From NCBI GenBank assembly GCA_963772445.1, contig CAVYXK010000016.1, positions 983,216 to 1,047,215 on the forward strand: 64,000 bases of DNA, in the 5' to 3' direction. Source of the DNA: CAVYXK01 sp963772445 (GTDB taxonomy: Bacteria; Pseudomonadota; Alphaproteobacteria; Acetobacterales; Acetobacteraceae). The notes beneath the pieces are model-generated. The model worked only from the letters and a program-made list of their open reading frames with translations, made no database searches and was not told the origin of the DNA. Each line of letters opens with the position of its first letter. Within the stretch, counting starts at the first letter, position 1. Of the stretch, positions 17,113 to 26,600 are shown piece by piece. The position numbers were made by a program, and so were the translations under genes.

Positions 17113-17442
17113 ATGAGCGAGCAGAGGCCCGCCGCATCGCAGGGTCAGTGGCTAATCCAGTGGGCCACGCTGCTGGCCGGGGTCAGCTTGGTCCTGGTGG
17201 CGGTGAATATCGCGTTGGCGTTGATGGACCAGAGCGCGCAGGCAGAGGCGAACCAGCGCCAGCAGCAAATCGCCCAGGCGGCACAGCTTGAGGCGCTGAC
17301 GAACGTGCTGATGCATGCGCTGACCACGCAGGAACAGAGCAGCAAGGATCCGCAGCTTCAGGACCTGCTCACGCGCGCCGCGGCCAGTGCCGGGCCGGCA
17401 TCGGCGGGGGCGCCCACGGCCCCCGCGGCGGCGAAGCCCTGA
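17113..17442 (+). CDS. Small single-span membrane protein, unknown function
   Basis: ATG at 17113 opens 109 residues with one transmembrane helix (WATLLAGVSLVLVAVNIALAL), a Gln-rich helical segment (QAEANQRQQQIAQAAQLEAL) and an Ala/Pro-rich tail. It is divergent from ftsK and separated by 3 bases from the next gene, which has a similar plan (one helix, then a coiled-coil-like region). The pair probably forms an operon and perhaps a membrane complex. I do not recognise the family. Confidence 0.65.
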   Translation: MSEQRPAASQGQWLIQWATLLAGVSLVLVAVNIALALMDQSAQAEANQRQQQIAQAAQLEALTNVLMHALTTQEQSSKDPQLQDLLTRAAASAGPASAGAPTAPAAAKP

Positions 17443-17445
17443 TCG

Positions 17446-17730
17446 ATGCGTGATACCGCCCGGATCGAGGTGCCGCTGCTGCTGATCGTGGCGGCGTTCT
17501 TCCTGATCACCGCCTTCCAGACCGAGCGGCTGGTGCAGGAGCACAGCAGCCTGGTGGTATTGCGGGAGCAGCAGGACACCAGCCTGGTGCAGGCTGCGAG
17601 GATCCGTGCCCGTTTCCAGATGCTGGCCAGCGAGACCGCGAAGCTGGCCCAGTCCGGTAACGCCAATGCCAAGGCAGTGCTCGATCAGCTTCAGGCGCAG
17701 GGCATCACGGTTCGGCCGACGGGACCGTAG
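17446..17730 (+). CDS. Small single-span membrane protein, unknown function (second of pair)
   Basis: ATG at 17446, immediately after the preceding stop, opens 94 residues: an N-terminal hydrophobic helix (VPLLLIVAAFFLITAFQ) and a helical extracytoplasmic part rich in Gln, Glu and Ala ending QLQAQGITVRPTGP. Topology and size match its upstream neighbour. No enzymatic motif is visible. The operon with 17113-17442 is inferred from spacing. Confidence 0.65.
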   Translation: MRDTARIEVPLLLIVAAFFLITAFQTERLVQEHSSLVVLREQQDTSLVQAARIRARFQMLASETAKLAQSGNANAKAVLDQLQAQGITVRPTGP

Positions 17731-17969
17731 CTGCGGGGTGTGGGCGATCGGCGAGGGCAGATCGCCGCACGAGACCTGGATGCCCCGCCTTCATTGGCTT
17801 CATCGCGCATGACCGGTGGGGGCGGCTCGCGGCTGGCATGGCGCCAGCGGCAGCGCGAAGGAACGGTTATTTCGCGAGTCCAATTGACAACGTTACGCAA
17901 ACGGCAAACGTCATGCTCGGCGAGGGGCGGTTACGATTACGCTTTGACGTCAACTGCAAGGAGGCTGTT
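17731..17969. other. Intergenic region before the oxalate decarboxylase remnant
   Basis: No credible gene. It ends with a good Shine-Dalgarno (aaggagg, 17958-17964) for the following broken gene. Confidence 0.4.
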
Positions 17970-18447
17970 ATGTTCTCGTCCGTCCTTCCCATCAGCTCGC
18001 AAGGCGGAGACAGCAGTTTCCAAAACCACGTTCCCGACCCGGTAACCTCCGGCAAAGAGCTTCCAACTTTCAAGTTCGAGTGGGAGAAATCCGAACGCAA
18101 GGTGGACGGCAGCTATGGGAAGGAGGCGACCGTTGTCCAGTTGCCGGTCTCCAAGGCGCTGGCCGGTGTCTCGATGCGGCTGGAACCGGGCGTGATGCGG
18201 GAGCTGCATTGGCACGCGACGGCAGCGGAATGGGCCTTCGTGACAGAGGGGCAGGTGCGCACTACAGTTATCGACCCATAATGATTTCGGGCCGGGCGAT
18301 GTCTGGTATTTTCCGCGCGGGCACGGACACAGGCTGCAGTGCCTGGGCGATAAGCCTTGCCACTTCGTCCTGGTTTTCGACAACGGTCATTTCTCCGAGT
18401 TCGGCACGTTCAGCATCACGGACTGGACGGGCCACGCGCTTAAGTAG
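17970..18447 (+). pseudogene. Oxalate decarboxylase-like cupin, truncated and frameshifted
   Basis: ATG 17970 follows a strong ribosome site. The first ~100 residues match the N-terminal cupin of oxalate decarboxylase: FKFEWEKSERKVDGSYGKEA, VVQLPVSKALAGVSMRLEPG and VMRELHWHATAAEWAFVTEG, with the metal-binding HWH and E. At about 18281 the frame is lost (TVIDP then stop). It continues in another frame with NDFGPGDVWYFPRGHGHRLQ and FSEFGTFSITDWTGHALK, then stops at 18447. The second cupin domain is absent. The product cannot be a complete bicupin enzyme. Confidence 0.8.
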
Positions 18448-18555
18448 GAGAGCAGGACATCGGTGGCCACCGGGTGCAGGTTAGGGCCCGCCGAGAAACA
18501 AACGAATCGGGATGGTTGGTCGGGCATCTATTCCACACCTTCCGCTTTGAGGCGT

Positions 18556-19465
18556 TCAGGCCGTCAGCCAGATGAAGCCGCCCATGGTGATAATCGAGAA
18601 GATCGGTACTGAAGAACAGACTTGAGGCCATTTCCTGCTCGGCCATCTGATACTGGACGGCGAGGATGACAGGGATCGAGGCTGTCGGGATGCCAGCGTG
18701 AGCACCGATTCTCTCACGATCTCCATTTCCATGCGGAAAGAGAGCATGAGTCCCCATATCACGGCCGGTATCACGGCGATGACGGCGATGCCCACGCTGA
18801 GGCTGAAAGCGACGCGGAACGAATACAGCACGATTCCCGAGGCAAATAGGGCGACGCCGCCGGTCGCGCCACCGAGCAGCCGGAGAGAGTTCTTCTATCA
18901 ACTCGGGGAAATGCAGGTTGAAGAGTATCAGCACCAAAGCGAGCAGCGGCGCCCATACCACCGGCTGGCGCAATGCGTGAATGATATGCCCGCCAAGGGA
19001 GGGCCGCTTTGCGGTCGGTGCCGTGACCTTTTGGGCCATGCCGACTGATAAGAGCATGAGTGTCGCCGGAACCTGAATCAGGTTCATAACGAGGCCGGCG
19101 ACGGAGATGGGAATGGCGCTGGAGTTCCCGAACAAATGCCCAGTACGGAGACGCCGATAAAGGGCACCGCGGGACCGGCTATCGCCAGCGCCTGCAAGGA
19201 TGCCGTCATCAGATCCCGCCGGAAAAGATAATGCGAAATGAAGAAGACAATTGCGTAGCCGCCGGCCATGCCCAGAAGGATCGCAAACGCCAGAGGACCC
19301 TGAGAGAGAACCTGATGGCACGACGTCCCCACCATGCCAGCAAAAAGATTGAGCGGCAACGCGTAGAGCATGACCATGCTGTTGAGAACGGTTGCCTTCC
19401 TGGCGTCGAAATCGTGGTGCCAGCCAGCAACCAAGCCAAGCAGCAGCGTTACGACACTCTGACGG
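18556..19465 (-). pseudogene. AEC-family (auxin efflux carrier type) transporter, multiply frameshifted
   Basis: Pieces of one transporter can be joined across minus-strand frames: VVTLLLGLVAGWHHDFDAR, LNSMVMLYALPLNLFAGMVG and ALAIAGPAVPFIGVSVLG; then LFGNSSAIPISVAGLVMNLI and QPVVWAPLLALVLILFNLHF; then LYSFRVAFSLSVGIAVIAVI; then VILAVQYQMAEQEMASSLFF and SIITMGGFIWLTA. At least four frame changes are needed, so it is dead. The intact gene would be a carrier of about 310 residues for an organic anion. It is convergent with the oxalate decarboxylase remnant, which suggests a lost oxalate or malonate locus. Confidence 0.75.
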
Positions 19466-19832
19466 CGGCTGCAGGCTTACCTGAGCTTGCGGGTAGTTTT
19501 GCCTGATTGCTAAAAGCCGTCTCCCGACGCAGCATTGCCGGGCAAATGCCCTGTCCTTCTGCGCACGAGCCCCTCGTCACCTGGCTTTAGGGAGGACTAC
19601 CGCGTGGACTGCCGAACGCGGTCGATGCACTCGTTGCAAAATCGTGCCCGCACGCGGCACGGGCGAGCTGCAGGACGAGCGGAAGCATGGATGGTCGGGC
19701 CTCAGTGATCGGTTCGTAACCCTGACAGCGGCCTGCCGGTTGACAGCCCCGCACTTTGCAATCAGCGTCTAGCAGATTTCATTCTTTGGTCAGGCATTCA
19801 ATCGCCAGTCCTGATCGCGGTGGAAAGGAAAC
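19466..19832. other. Intergenic region upstream of the iorA operon
   Basis: No gene is supported. The last bases (gtggaaaggaaac) provide the ribosome site of iorA. The promoter of the three-gene dehydrogenase operon presumably lies here, but I cannot point to convincing -35/-10 boxes. Confidence 0.4.
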
Positions 19833-20285
19833 ATGATCAAGCTTCGGATCAATGGCACTCTTCACCCGGCAGACGTGCCCGACGACATGCCGCTGCTCTG
19901 GGTGCTGCGCGACGTGCTGGGCTTGACTGGCACCAAATTCGGCTGCGGCATCGCGCAATGCGGTGCCTGCACGGTGCTTCTCGATGGTCAGGCCGTGCGT
20001 TCCTGCGTGCTGCCGGCTGGCACGGTCGGCGACGCGCAGATCACCACGATCGAGGCGGTCGGCGCCTCGCCGGTCGGGGTCAGGGTGCAGCAGGCGTGGC
20101 TGGACAAGGAGGTGGTGCAGTGCGGGTACTGCCAGTCCGGCCAGATCATGTCGGCGACGGCGCTGCTGCAGCAAACCCCGAAGCCGAGCGACGCCGAGAT
20201 CGATGCAGCTATGGCCGGCAATATCTGTCGCTGCGGCACCTATGTGCGGATCCGGGCAGCAATCCATGCAGCGGCGGAGGCGTGA
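19833..20285 (+). CDS. iorA: (2Fe-2S)-binding small subunit of a xanthine-oxidase-family dehydrogenase
   Basis: The 150-residue protein has the plant-type ferredoxin cluster motif GCGIAQCGACTVLLDG near residue 40 and the second cluster motif CGYCQSGQ ... NICRCGTYVRIRAA at residues 98-140. It transfers electrons from the molybdopterin centre of the large subunit (next gene, 2 bases away) towards a cytochrome. Isoquinoline 1-oxidoreductase alpha subunits and the AldF subunit of acetic-acid-bacterial aldehyde dehydrogenase share this architecture. The symbol reflects family resemblance; the substrate is unproven. Confidence 0.88.
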   Translation: MIKLRINGTLHPADVPDDMPLLWVLRDVLGLTGTKFGCGIAQCGACTVLLDGQAVRSCVLPAGTVGDAQITTIEAVGASPVGVRVQQAWLDKEVVQCGYCQSGQIMSATALLQQTPKPSDAEIDAAMAGNICRCGTYVRIRAAIHAAAEA

Positions 20286-20286
20286 G

Positions 20287-22426
20287 ATGAGCTACCCGAG
20301 GCGCGACCTTCTCAAGCTCTGGCTGCTCGCCGGCGGCGGCTTGGTGCTGGGCATCAGCCTACCCTCGCTGGCCGGTCACGCGGCCGCCGCCGACGCAAGC
20401 TTTACGCCGAACGCCTTCATCCGGATCGGTAGCGACGGATCGATTGTCCTGATCATGCCGAATGCCGAGGTCGGCCAAGGCATCTGGACGTCCGCTGCGA
20501 TGTTGATCGCCGAGGAACTGGAGGTCGGCCTCGACCAGATAAAGCTGATGCCCGCGCCCCCGGATGCGGCCAAGTATGCCGATCCATTGCTGCTGGAGCA
20601 GGCGACGGGCGGCTCCACCTCGATCCGCGGCGACTGGGACCGGCTGCGTCAGGCTGGGGCGGCGGCGCGGGTCATGCTGATCACCGCGGCGGCGAAGCAG
20701 TGGGGTGTCGATGCGTCGACGTGTCGGGCGGCACGGGGCGTGGTGCACCACGATCCGAGCGGCCGGTCGGCGCCCTACGGGCAGCTCGCCGACGCGGCCG
20801 CGCAGCTCGACATCCCGAAGGACGTGCCGCTCAAGCCGGCCTCGGCGTGGACGCTGATCGGCACATCGCAGAAACGTCTCGACACGCCGGGCAAGGTGAA
20901 CGGCACCGCCAGGTTCGGGATCGACGTGCAGGTGCCGGGCATGAAGATCGGCACCGTCGCGGCTTGTCCGGTCGCCGGCGGGACGCTGCGGGGCATTGAC
21001 GAAGCGGCGGCGCGCAAGGTGCCGGGCGTGCACGACGTGGTGCGGCTACCGGACGCGGTTGCGGTTATCGGCGATCACATGTGGGCGGCGGTGCAGGGGC
21101 TCGTGGCAGCCAATCCGCAATGGGACAATGGACCGAACGCAACGGTCTCCACTGCCTCGATCGTCAAGGCGCTCGATGCGGCGTCGCAGACCAGCGGGCT
21201 GGTCGCCAGGAATGAGGGCGATGCCGCTCGGCAGATCAACTCCGCCAAGACGAAGCTCGCGGCGGTCTATCAGCTCCCGTTCCTCTCGCACGCCCCGATG
21301 GAGCCGATCAACACGACGATCCATGTGCGGCCCGACGGCGCCGAGCTGTGGGTGGGCACGCAGGTGCCGGTGCGCGCCCAACAGGCCGTGGCAAAAGCGA
21401 CCGGGCTGCCGGCCGAGAAGGTTGTTGTGAACAACCATCTCATGGGGGGCGCGTTCGGCCGGCGGCTCAACGTCGATAGCATCGAGCAGGCGGCGCTGAT
21501 CGCCCGCCAGGTCAGCTACCCGGTGAAGCTCGTCTGGACCCGCGAAGAGGACATCAGGCACGACCTATTGCGCCCATACTATTATGACCGGATCGCGGCG
21601 GGGCTGGATGCGAACGGGCGGATCATCGGCTGGACGCATCGCGTAACCGGCTCCTCGGTGATGGCGCGGTGGGCACCGGCCGGCCTGCTGAAGGACGGCC
21701 TCGATCCCGACGCGGTGGAGTGCGCCGCCGAGACGCCCTACGACCTGCCGGCCATGATGGTGGATTACGTGCGCCACGAGCCACAGGGCGTCACCACGGC
21801 GTGGTGGCGCGGCGTGGGGCCGACGCACAACCTGTTCGTGGTGGAGAGTTTCATTGACGAGTGCGCCGCGGCGGCCGGCAAGGACCCGGTCGAGTATCGC
21901 CGCGGGATGCTGCACAAGAACCCGCGCGCGCTGGCGGTACTGAAACTTGGCCGCCCAGAAGGCGGGGTGGGGCAGCCCGCTGCCGGGGAGGGGGCGGGGC
22001 GTGTCCGTGCAATTCGCCTTCGGCTCCTACCTCGCGCATGTTCATGAGGTCGAGGTGACGCCGCGGGGCGAGATCCGGCCCCGGCGCTCGGTCCTGGCGA
22101 TCGATTGCGGCTATCGGGTCAACCCGGACACGGTCGCGGCGCAACTTGAGGGCGGCGTCATCTTCGGGCTTACCATGGCGATGTACAGCGAGATCACGCA
22201 CCTGAACGGTCGGGTGCAGCAGTCGAACTTCAACGACTACCGCATGCTGCGCATCGACCAGGCGCCGAGGGTGGAGGTGTATCAGATCGACAGCACCGAG
22301 GCTCCTGGCGGCATCGGCGAAGCCGGAACCGCCGCGACCGCGCCCGCGCTGGCCAACGCGATCTTCTCCGCGACCGGCAAGCGGCTGCGCAAGATACCAT
22401 TCGGCATCGCGCTGCTGTCATCGTGA
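20287..22426 (+). CDS. iorB: Molybdopterin large subunit (IorB/AldH-like), one frameshift
   Basis: ATG 20287 opens an ORF with a twin-arginine signal (YPRRDLLKLWLLAGG) and xanthine-oxidase-family features: NAEVGQGIWTSAAMLIAEEL, LDTPGKVNGTARFGIDV, SHAPMEPINTTIHVRPDGAE, GGAFGRRLNVDS and TTAWWRGVGPTHN. Near 21947 one extra T breaks the frame (VLKL then LGRPEG). The correct continuation in the next frame begins AAQKAGWGSP and runs through QFAFGSYLAHVHEVEV and EAPGGIGEAGTAATAPALAN to the TGA at 22424. About 710 residues would result if repaired, the normal size. Either a recent mutation or a sequence error; otherwise conserved. Confidence 0.85.
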
Positions 22427-23622
22427 GGACGATCGCGGCCCTCGCTCTCGGGCTGCTGCTTTGGTGCGGGCAGGCATGTGCCGTCGCCGACGCCGTTGCG
22501 CGCGGCGAATACCTTGAGCATGCCGCCGACTGCGCCGCCTGCCATCTGGGTGCCGACGGCAAGCTCTCGGGAGGCCGGGCGTTCAAGACGCCGTTTGGCA
22601 CGATCTATGCTCCGAACATCACGCCCGACAAGGAGACCGGCATCGGCGGATACAGCGACGATGAGTGGGTCTCGGCGCTGCAGCGCGGCGTTGGGCGCGG
22701 CGGAAAGCATCTCTATCCGGCGATGCCGTACACCAGCTACACGCTGATGAGCCGGCAGGACGCGCTCGACATCAAGGCGTATCTGATGACGCAGTCGCCG
22801 GTACATGCGCCGACGCCTGCGAACCAGATGCGCTTTCCGTTCAACATCCGCTTCCTCATGGTGTTCTGGAACCTGCTCAACAATCGCGATCATCGGTTTC
22901 AGCCGGACCCGGCGCACAACGCCACGTGGAACCGGGGCGCCTTTCTTGCCGAGGCGCTCGGCCATTGCCAACAATGCCACACGCCGCGCGGTCTTCTGCA
23001 AGGGCTCGAGACATCCCGGAAATACGCCGGAGCCGTGCAGCAGGGGTGGAGAGCCTATAACCTGACCAGCGATCCCGAGTCCGGCATTGGTGCGTGGTCG
23101 GAGCAGGAGGTTGCTGCGTATGTCTCGACCGGACACGCCGAAGGGCGCGGCGTCGCCGGCGGACCGATGGCCGAGGCGGTGAGCTACTCGTTGCGGTACG
23201 TGTCGCACGACAACGTCACCGCGCTCGCCACCTATCTGAAGACAATCCCGCCGATCCACGAGCCGCAGCCCGCGGTGTCAGGCCAGGTAGCGGAGGATGA
23301 GCTCGGCCGGCGCATCTTCGAGGGCGCCTGCGCAGGTTGCCATCGCCTCGACGGCGCCGGGAGGCAAACGCCGTATGCCGCGCTCCGGGGCGACCGGAGC
23401 GTGGGCGACCCGCAGGGGACGAACGTGCTGCAGATCGTGATCGCAACACAGAATGGGGCGCTGTTCATGCCGCCATTTTCCGGGGGATATACGGACGAGG
23501 AAGTGGCTGCCGTTGCAAACTACACGATCGAGCATTTCGGCCATGTGCCAGGGCAAGTGACGCCAGCAGAGGTCGCAAAAGCGCGCGGGCCCGGACAGCG
23601 GCCCGGAGTGCCAAGCTCATAA
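22423..23622 (+). CDS. Tri-haem cytochrome c subunit of the molybdopterin dehydrogenase
   Basis: GTG at 22423 overlaps the stop of the large-subunit gene. The 399-residue protein has a Sec signal peptide (about residues 1-20, ending CAVA) and three haem-c sites: CAACH at 37-41, CQQCH near 182-186 and CAGCH near 303-307. It resembles the cytochrome subunits of membrane-bound alcohol, gluconate and aldehyde dehydrogenases, which pass electrons to ubiquinone in the periplasm. Gene order small subunit, large subunit, cytochrome matches the three-subunit aldehyde dehydrogenase of acetic acid bacteria. Isoquinoline or other aldehyde substrates are alternatives. Confidence 0.9.
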   Translation: MRTIAALALGLLLWCGQACAVADAVARGEYLEHAADCAACHLGADGKLSGGRAFKTPFGTIYAPNITPDKETGIGGYSDDEWVSALQRGVGRGGKHLYPAMPYTSYTLMSRQDALDIKAYLMTQSPVHAPTPANQMRFPFNIRFLMVFWNLLNNRDHRFQPDPAHNATWNRGAFLAEALGHCQQCHTPRGLLQGLETSRKYAGAVQQGWRAYNLTSDPESGIGAWSEQEVAAYVSTGHAEGRGVAGGPMAEAVSYSLRYVSHDNVTALATYLKTIPPIHEPQPAVSGQVAEDELGRRIFEGACAGCHRLDGAGRQTPYAALRGDRSVGDPQGTNVLQIVIATQNGALFMPPFSGGYTDEEVAAVANYTIEHFGHVPGQVTPAEVAKARGPGQRPGVPSS

Positions 23623-23707
23623 GGCATTTCTGGAGCCTCGGGGGCGCACGCTGATGCTCTTGCTCATGGGACGGATGTAGCAAGCGCCGTCCTAATACCA
23701 GCCGCCC

Positions 23708-23833
23708 TGTTCGATGACTGGTTTGACCCAGGGGCGCCTGGCGAGGGAGACGATGCGGTCGGGAAGTTCTGCGAGTTTGTTTCAGGCGTCATGACATGCC
23801 CCTGAGGATGACCTCATCGGTGTCTCAGACACG
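23708..23833 (-). pseudogene. IS630-family transposase 3'-end fragment
   Basis: This ~125-bp stretch is a diverged copy of the last 40 codons of the complete IS630 transposase that ends at 23947: compare ccaggcgcctgg, gacatgcc.tgaggat and gtctcagacac with the corresponding bases at 23950-24075. It contains in-frame stops and small indels. It is the relic of an older insertion at nearly the same site. Confidence 0.65.
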
Positions 23834-23867
23834 GCCCCCTGATTTCGTGACGGAGGTAAGAAAAAGC

Positions 23868-23938
23868 TTAACCACAGCGGCACAGAGACACCGAGAAGGG
23901 TCAGGCTCCGTGCCTCGGTGTCTCTGTGGTTAGGCTTT
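23868..23938. repeat. Inverted repeat (CACAGAGACACCGAG stem)
   Basis: TTAACCACAG...CACAGAGACACCGAG (23868-23893) pairs with CTCGGTGTCTCTGTGGTTA (about 23917-23935), with a loop of about 23 bases. Repeats of this TTAACCACAGAGACACAGAG type are scattered in many proteobacterial genomes. It lies just beyond the 3' end of the IS630 transposase and may serve as a terminator. Confidence 0.6.
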
Positions 23939-23946
23939 CTTCCTTA

Positions 23947-25017
23947 CTATGCGATGGCCGGTTTGGCCCAAGAGCGCCTGGTGAGGGAGGCGATTTGTTC
24001 GGGCATTGCCATCAGTTTGTTCCAGGCATTACGACATGCCTTGAGGATAGCTTCATAGCTGTCCCAGACACAGTGGCTGAGAAAGTTGCCGCGCAGGAAC
24101 TCCCAGACGTTCTCGACCGGGTTCAGCTCCGGCGAGTAAGCTGGCAGCGGCAACAGGCTGATGTTGTCAGGCACCGGCAGGCGGCGCCCCGGCTGATGCC
24201 AACCAGCGCCATCGACCAGCAACACAGCATGAGCCCCCGGGGCAACCTGGAGGCTGATCTCCTTCAGATGTTCGGCCATCGCCTCGCTGTTGGCGGCCGA
24301 CATGATGATGGCAGCGCCGATGCTGCGCTCGGGGCAAACGGCGCCGAAGATATAGGCGGAGTCATGGCGGTTATCGCGAACCGCCGCCGGGCGCGAGCCA
24401 CGTCGCGCCCAGACGTAGGTCAGCGTGCCCTTCTGACCGACACGGGCTTCGTCGCCGAACCAGATCTCCAGCGGCTTGCCGGCGGCAGCGGCTGGCACAA
24501 CCTCGGCCACCTGGCTGGCGAACTCCTTCTTGAATGCCTCTTGCGCGGCGGCATCCTTCTTCGGATGATAGGGACGCGGCTGCAGCCGGGTGAACTTCAG
24601 CCGGCGCAGCAGCTTGCCGACACTGCGCTCGTGCAGCTCGACGCCAAACTCATCCTTGATCCGCTGCCGCAGGTCGATGCAGCGCCAACGTACCACGCCG
24701 TCCCGCTCAAGGTCGGGCCCCTGTTGCACCCATTCCACCACCTTGGCCTGTTGCTCGGGCGATAAGCGGGGCGGCGGACCGCGGCGGCACGGTCGGTCGG
24801 ACAGGCCATCCAGCCCGGACTCGTTGTAGCGATGTACCCAGTCACGCAACGTCTGGCGGTCCATCGCACACGCCTCCGCCGCGGCTTCCCGCGACCAGCC
24901 TTCCAGCAGCAACGCCATCGCCAGCATCCGACGTGCCGCTTTGGCGTCTCGAGTGGCCGCCGCCGCCTCTCGCAGATCAGCCGCCGATCGCTCCAAACGG
25001 GTGATCGCTACGGTCAT
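23947..25017 (-). CDS. IS630-family transposase (complete)
   Basis: The 356-residue protein has an N-terminal helix-turn-helix (LEGWSREAAAEACAMDRQTLRDW), a second winged region, and the DDE catalytic domain with D in IWFGDEARVG, D in AVLLVDGAGWH and E in LPAYSPELNPVENVWEFLRG. The reading frame is intact, so the copy may be active. It lies between the dehydrogenase operon and the M32 carboxypeptidase, about 70 bases from the stop of the latter. I could not fix the terminal repeats with certainty. Confidence 0.92.
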   Translation of the reverse strand: MTVAITRLERSAADLREAAAATRDAKAARRMLAMALLLEGWSREAAAEACAMDRQTLRDWVHRYNESGLDGLSDRPCRRGPPPRLSPEQQAKVVEWVQQGPDLERDGVVRWRCIDLRQRIKDEFGVELHERSVGKLLRRLKFTRLQPRPYHPKKDAAAQEAFKKEFASQVAEVVPAAAAGKPLEIWFGDEARVGQKGTLTYVWARRGSRPAAVRDNRHDSAYIFGAVCPERSIGAAIIMSAANSEAMAEHLKEISLQVAPGAHAVLLVDGAGWHQPGRRLPVPDNISLLPLPAYSPELNPVENVWEFLRGNFLSHCVWDSYEAILKACRNAWNKLMAMPEQIASLTRRSWAKPAIA

Positions 25018-25085
25018 CGCTGTCCCCTCCGTCCAACGGGGACGCCGAATCGTACCGCTCCGAGCCGCACCAAATCACGTTCGAG

Positions 25086-26600
25086 TCAACGAGCCGGGCG
25101 GCTGGTATAAGTCGCGAGATACCGCGCCGTGAGATGCGCCTCGAAATCCGTCGGATCGAGCGGCTTGCCAGTTGCCGCGCGCAACAGGCCGTTAAAGTCG
25201 AGCAGACTGCCGAGGCCGTGCACCTTCTCGCGCAGCCATCCGAGCAACGGCGACAGGTCGCCGCGCGCGAGCGCCGCATCCAGCTCAGGCAACGCGCGGC
25301 GTGCCGCCGCCATCAACTGCGCCGCCGCCATGGCGCCCAACGTGTAGTTCGGAAAATATCCGAATGCGCCGTCGTACCAGTGGATGTCCTGCAGACAGCC
25401 GCGCGCATCATCGGGCGGCGTCAACCCGAGCAATTCGCGGAATCCATCGTTCCACGCTCCTGGCAGGTCCGGCACAGTCAGATCACCGGCGATCAGCGCC
25501 TGCTCCAGACTGAAGCGCAGGATCACGTGCGCTGGATAGGTCAATTCGTCGGCATCGACCCGGACGAAGTCGCGCGACACGCGCCGCCACAGCCGGGCCA
25601 GGTTGTCCGCTCGATAGGGACGTCGGTCGCCGCCGAAGGCGCGGTGCAGCTCCGGGCCGAGCCAGGCGAGGAACGCATCAGACCGGCAGGCCTGCATCTC
25701 GACGATCAGCGATTGGCTCTCGTGCGCCGCCATGCCGGCCGCATCGCCAACCGGCTGGCGCTGATGCGCCGCCGGCAGGCCGCGTTCGTAGAGCGCGTGT
25801 CCGGTCTCGTGCACCACCGCGAGCACGGCCTGGGTGAAATCGGCCTCGTCGTAACGGGTGGTGATCCGCACGTCGGTTTGCGTGCCGCCAGAGAACGGAT
25901 GCGCCGAGCGGTCGAGCCGTGCATGGTCGAAATCCAGCCCGATCCGCTCGGCGAGTCGCCGGCAGAGTGATTCCTGGGTCGCCAGCGGGAACGGGCCGAC
26001 CGGTGGCTCAGGCGCCGGTAGCCGCGCCTGGCGTTCTTCCGCCTCGGGCAGGGTGCGCCGCAGGAAGGTTTCGTAGTCGGCGAATACTGGCGCTACATCC
26101 GCCATCCGAAGGCCGCGTTGGTACCCGTCCATCAGCGCGTCATACGGCGCGAGCCTCAGCGCCTCGCCGAGCGCCGTGGCTGCCTCGCGCGTCAGCGCCA
26201 CGACCTTCTCGAGATCACCGGCGACGAGCGCAAAGTCGGAACGGCGGCGTGCCTCACGCCATACTTTCTCGCAGGCTGAGTTGACGCGTGCCTGCGCCTC
26301 GACCAGTGCCGGGGGCAAGGCGGTGGCGCGCGTGTACGCGTGGCGCATCAAACGCAGGTTCGCGGCCCCCCAGGGATCCGGGTCCTCGCCCATTGCCTCG
26401 GCCCCGGCGAGATCGTCGCCCACCTCTGGGCGGGCGAGCAGGCCGTGCGCCAGGCCGGCCAGCACCGCGAGCTGATCGCCCCGCGCCGCGGCGCCTCTGG
26501 GCGGCATCATGGCGGCCGCATCCCAGCCGAGCACGGAGGACGCTTCGTTGATAGTCGCGATCCGGGCGAACCGGGACGTCAGGCGGTCATAGGCGTTCAT
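25086..26600 (-). CDS. Carboxypeptidase Taq, M32 metallopeptidase
   Basis: The 504-residue cytoplasmic enzyme has the zinc-binding HETGH motif (VVHETGHALYERGLP, about residue 265) followed by QPVGDAAGMAAHESQSLIVEMQ, which contains the third ligand region typical of M32. IRFSLEQALIAGDL and WYDGAFGYFPNYTLGAMAAAQL are further family signatures. It removes C-terminal amino acids from peptides. ATG 26600 overlaps the SURF1 gene by 14 bases, so it is probably cotranscribed with the cytochrome oxidase assembly genes. Length is normal. Confidence 0.93.
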   Translation of the reverse strand: MNAYDRLTSRFARIATINEASSVLGWDAAAMMPPRGAAARGDQLAVLAGLAHGLLARPEVGDDLAGAEAMGEDPDPWGAANLRLMRHAYTRATALPPALVEAQARVNSACEKVWREARRRSDFALVAGDLEKVVALTREAATALGEALRLAPYDALMDGYQRGLRMADVAPVFADYETFLRRTLPEAEERQARLPAPEPPVGPFPLATQESLCRRLAERIGLDFDHARLDRSAHPFSGGTQTDVRITTRYDEADFTQAVLAVVHETGHALYERGLPAAHQRQPVGDAAGMAAHESQSLIVEMQACRSDAFLAWLGPELHRAFGGDRRPYRADNLARLWRRVSRDFVRVDADELTYPAHVILRFSLEQALIAGDLTVPDLPGAWNDGFRELLGLTPPDDARGCLQDIHWYDGAFGYFPNYTLGAMAAAQLMAAARRALPELDAALARGDLSPLLGWLREKVHGLGSLLDFNGLLRAATGKPLDPTDFEAHLTARYLATYTSRPAR

